Origin: Elusimicrobia bacterium RIFCSPLOWO2_12_FULL_59_9
Lineage (GTDB): Bacteria; Elusimicrobiota; Elusimicrobia; O2-12-FULL-59-9
Direction of reading: 5' to 3'
Assembly: GCA_001800185.1 (NCBI GenBank)
Contig: MGUX01000062.1
Span: forward strand, 1-15,155
DNA length: 15,155 bases
Of the stretch, positions 14,058-15,155 are shown piece by piece (position 1 is the first letter of the stretch; every line of letters starts with the position of its first letter). A program made the translations under genes and the position numbers. The notes under the pieces are model-generated. The model made no database searches and was not told where the DNA came from. It saw nothing but the letters and a program-made list of their open reading frames with translations.

Positions 14058-14777
14058 ATGCCGTTGAGAAAGGATAGCCTTCCCGTCAGCAGCCGCATAA
14101 TGATGGAGCGTTTGATCTCATTCGGGAAAAAGGTCCCCGAAGCGACGGAAGAGTTTGCTCCCCATGTCGTCATCCGGCGGATCCGCAATGCCCTTCACAT
14201 GACCCAGGCCCAGCTTGCCAAGCGGGCGGGCATGCCGCAGTCCCATGTGGCGAAGATCGAGACCGGCAAGGTGGACGTCCAGTTAAGCACGCTCAGGCGC
14301 ATATTGCGCGCCATGTATTGCGAAGCGGTTGTGCTGCCGAAGTTCCTCATATCGCCCCAGGCTGCCCTGGCCGAGCGAATCCAGGAAGTCGCGTGCCGGA
14401 AGATCGCGCGCGTCTCGGGAAGCATGGCCTTAGAGAATCAACTCCCTGATGACAAGATGATTCGGGCCCTTATCCGCTCCGAGGAAGATCGCCTCATGAG
14501 CCGGCCATCCGCTGAAATATGGGAGGAAACCTGGGTTCCGGGAGGAGCCTCGGCCGCGCAGGATCAGCCCCAGGCGAGGTCCGCGCGTACGCCAATGCCT
14601 GTGCGCATTGTCGAAAAAGAGAATGACCGCGACGCCCTGCGATTCTGGCTCACCCAAACCCCCGAGGCGCGGATCAGCGCTATGGAGTTTCTTAGGCGGC
14701 AGGTTTATCTGGTTACCGGCAAGAAAACTCTTCCGCGTCTTGAGCGCTCGATTCAATTGAGGGACTCCCTCGCATGA
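14058..14777 (+). CDS. XRE-type HTH regulator, likely antitoxin of a nucleotidyltransferase pair
   Basis: 239 residues. A helix-turn-helix lies at about 38-84: VIRRIRNALHMTQAQLAKRAGMPQSHVAKIETGKVDVQLSTLRRIL, with TQAQLAKRAGMPQSHVAKIE as the recognition unit. The middle (about 101-157) has ARVSGSMALENQ and a charged helix ending SAEIWEE. After a Gln/Pro/Ala linker, the C-terminus (about 186-216) reads EKENDRDALRFWLTQTPEARISAMEFLRRQ, a segment resembling the small proteins often encoded just before nucleotidyltransferase genes. So it looks like a DNA-binding domain fused to a partner-binding module. The stop overlaps the nucleotidyltransferase start (ATGA at 14774). Autoregulation through the operator array upstream is inferred. 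Confidence 0.85.
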   Translation: MPLRKDSLPVSSRIMMERLISFGKKVPEATEEFAPHVVIRRIRNALHMTQAQLAKRAGMPQSHVAKIETGKVDVQLSTLRRILRAMYCEAVVLPKFLISPQAALAERIQEVACRKIARVSGSMALENQLPDDKMIRALIRSEEDRLMSRPSAEIWEETWVPGGASAAQDQPQARSARTPMPVRIVEKENDRDALRFWLTQTPEARISAMEFLRRQVYLVTGKKTLPRLERSIQLRDSLA

Positions 14778-15155
14778 GCGACGTCAATTCCGACTTCTCG
14801 GATTTCGTCGCCGCGCTCAACCGGAACCGCGTCGAATTTGTGATCGTGGGCGCATTTTCCCTGGCCTTCCTGGGATATCCGAGAGCGACCGGAGACATCG
14901 ATTTTTGGATCAGGCCGACCGCTTCCAACGCGGAGGCCGTGCTGCGGGCGCTCAAGGACTTCGGCTTCAAGTCTCTTGGCATAACCAAAGACGATATACT
15001 TTCCGGCAAGGTCATCCAGATGGGCTTTCCCCCGGTTCGCATCGACCTGCTCACGAAACTGGACGGCGTCACGGCGGAAGAAATTTGGGGCAATCGCCAG
15101 GAGGGACCGTTTGGCGAGCACGCCGTCTTCTACCTCGGCAAGGACACTTTTATAA
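14774..15155 (+). CDS. Nucleotidyltransferase-fold protein (putative toxin), 3' end outside the window
   Basis: The frame is open from ATG 14774 to the window end (127 codons) with no stop, so the gene is 3'-partial. The N-terminus is MSDVNSDFSDFVAALN, then VEFVIVGAFSLAFLGYPRATGDIDFWI: the strand-turn VIVGAFSLA and the metal-binding Asp41 and Asp43 (GDIDFW) of the Pol-beta/MNT fold. A third acidic residue is likely Asp91 in PVRIDLLTKL. The usual GG/GS of the first motif is GA here (Gly26-Ala27). In relatives such as AbiEii/MenT toxins this fold transfers nucleotides to tRNA or protein; others are harmless or antibiotic-modifying. Its 4-nt overlap with an XRE gene favours a toxin-antitoxin or abortive-infection pair. 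Confidence 0.85.
   Translation, partial: MSDVNSDFSDFVAALNRNRVEFVIVGAFSLAFLGYPRATGDIDFWIRPTASNAEAVLRALKDFGFKSLGITKDDILSGKVIQMGFPPVRIDLLTKLDGVTAEEIWGNRQEGPFGEHAVFYLGKDTFI

Overview
The window is GC-rich, densely packed DNA from a Gram-negative (diderm) bacterium. A TolC-type outer-membrane factor, signal peptides and a three-part MacAB-like pump all require two membranes. Many genes are joined by 4-nt ATGA or TTGA stop/start overlaps. The phylum cannot be fixed from sequence alone; an under-cultured lineage such as Elusimicrobiota would fit the style, but that is a guess.

Layout. (1) 2-1584 (+): the end of an HExxH zinc-protease-like gene, translationally coupled to a small secreted protein of unknown role. 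(2) 1581-3383 (-): a sodium:solute symporter. Its stop codon shares a TTAA with the stop of the convergent gene. (3) 3464-9107 (+): a six-gene operon encoding ECF sigma factor, zinc-finger anti-sigma factor, membrane-anchored Spy/CpxP/CnrX-like sensor, TolC-like channel, MacA-like adaptor and MacB-like ABC transporter. The order resembles the cnrYXH-cnrCBA metal-efflux locus, with an ABC pump in place of the RND pump. (4) 9193-12027 (+): a coupled trio of ATP-grasp ligase, alpha/beta-hydrolase esterase and YihY/BrkB membrane protein. (5) 12028-15155: an accessory block. A stand-alone P-loop ATPase with a C-terminal PD-(D/E)xK-like nuclease domain (ATPase_2/DUF234 type) is bracketed by two 72-bp direct repeats (68/72 identical). 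It is followed by an XRE-type regulator overlapping a nucleotidyltransferase that runs off the window, which looks like a toxin-antitoxin or defence pair.

The control regions are the most striking part. The ATPase gene has an extended -10 (TGCTATAAT) so close to the ATG that its mRNA should be leaderless, and a perfect 10-bp-arm palindrome overlaps that -10. The XRE gene has a perfect consensus promoter (TTGACA, 17 bp, TATAAT) inside an array of a 7-bp half-site, ACATATT/AATATGT, repeating every 11 bp. The ECF sigma gene lacks any conventional start codon at the position where its conserved N-terminus begins.

No rRNA, tRNA, CRISPR array or transposase was seen.
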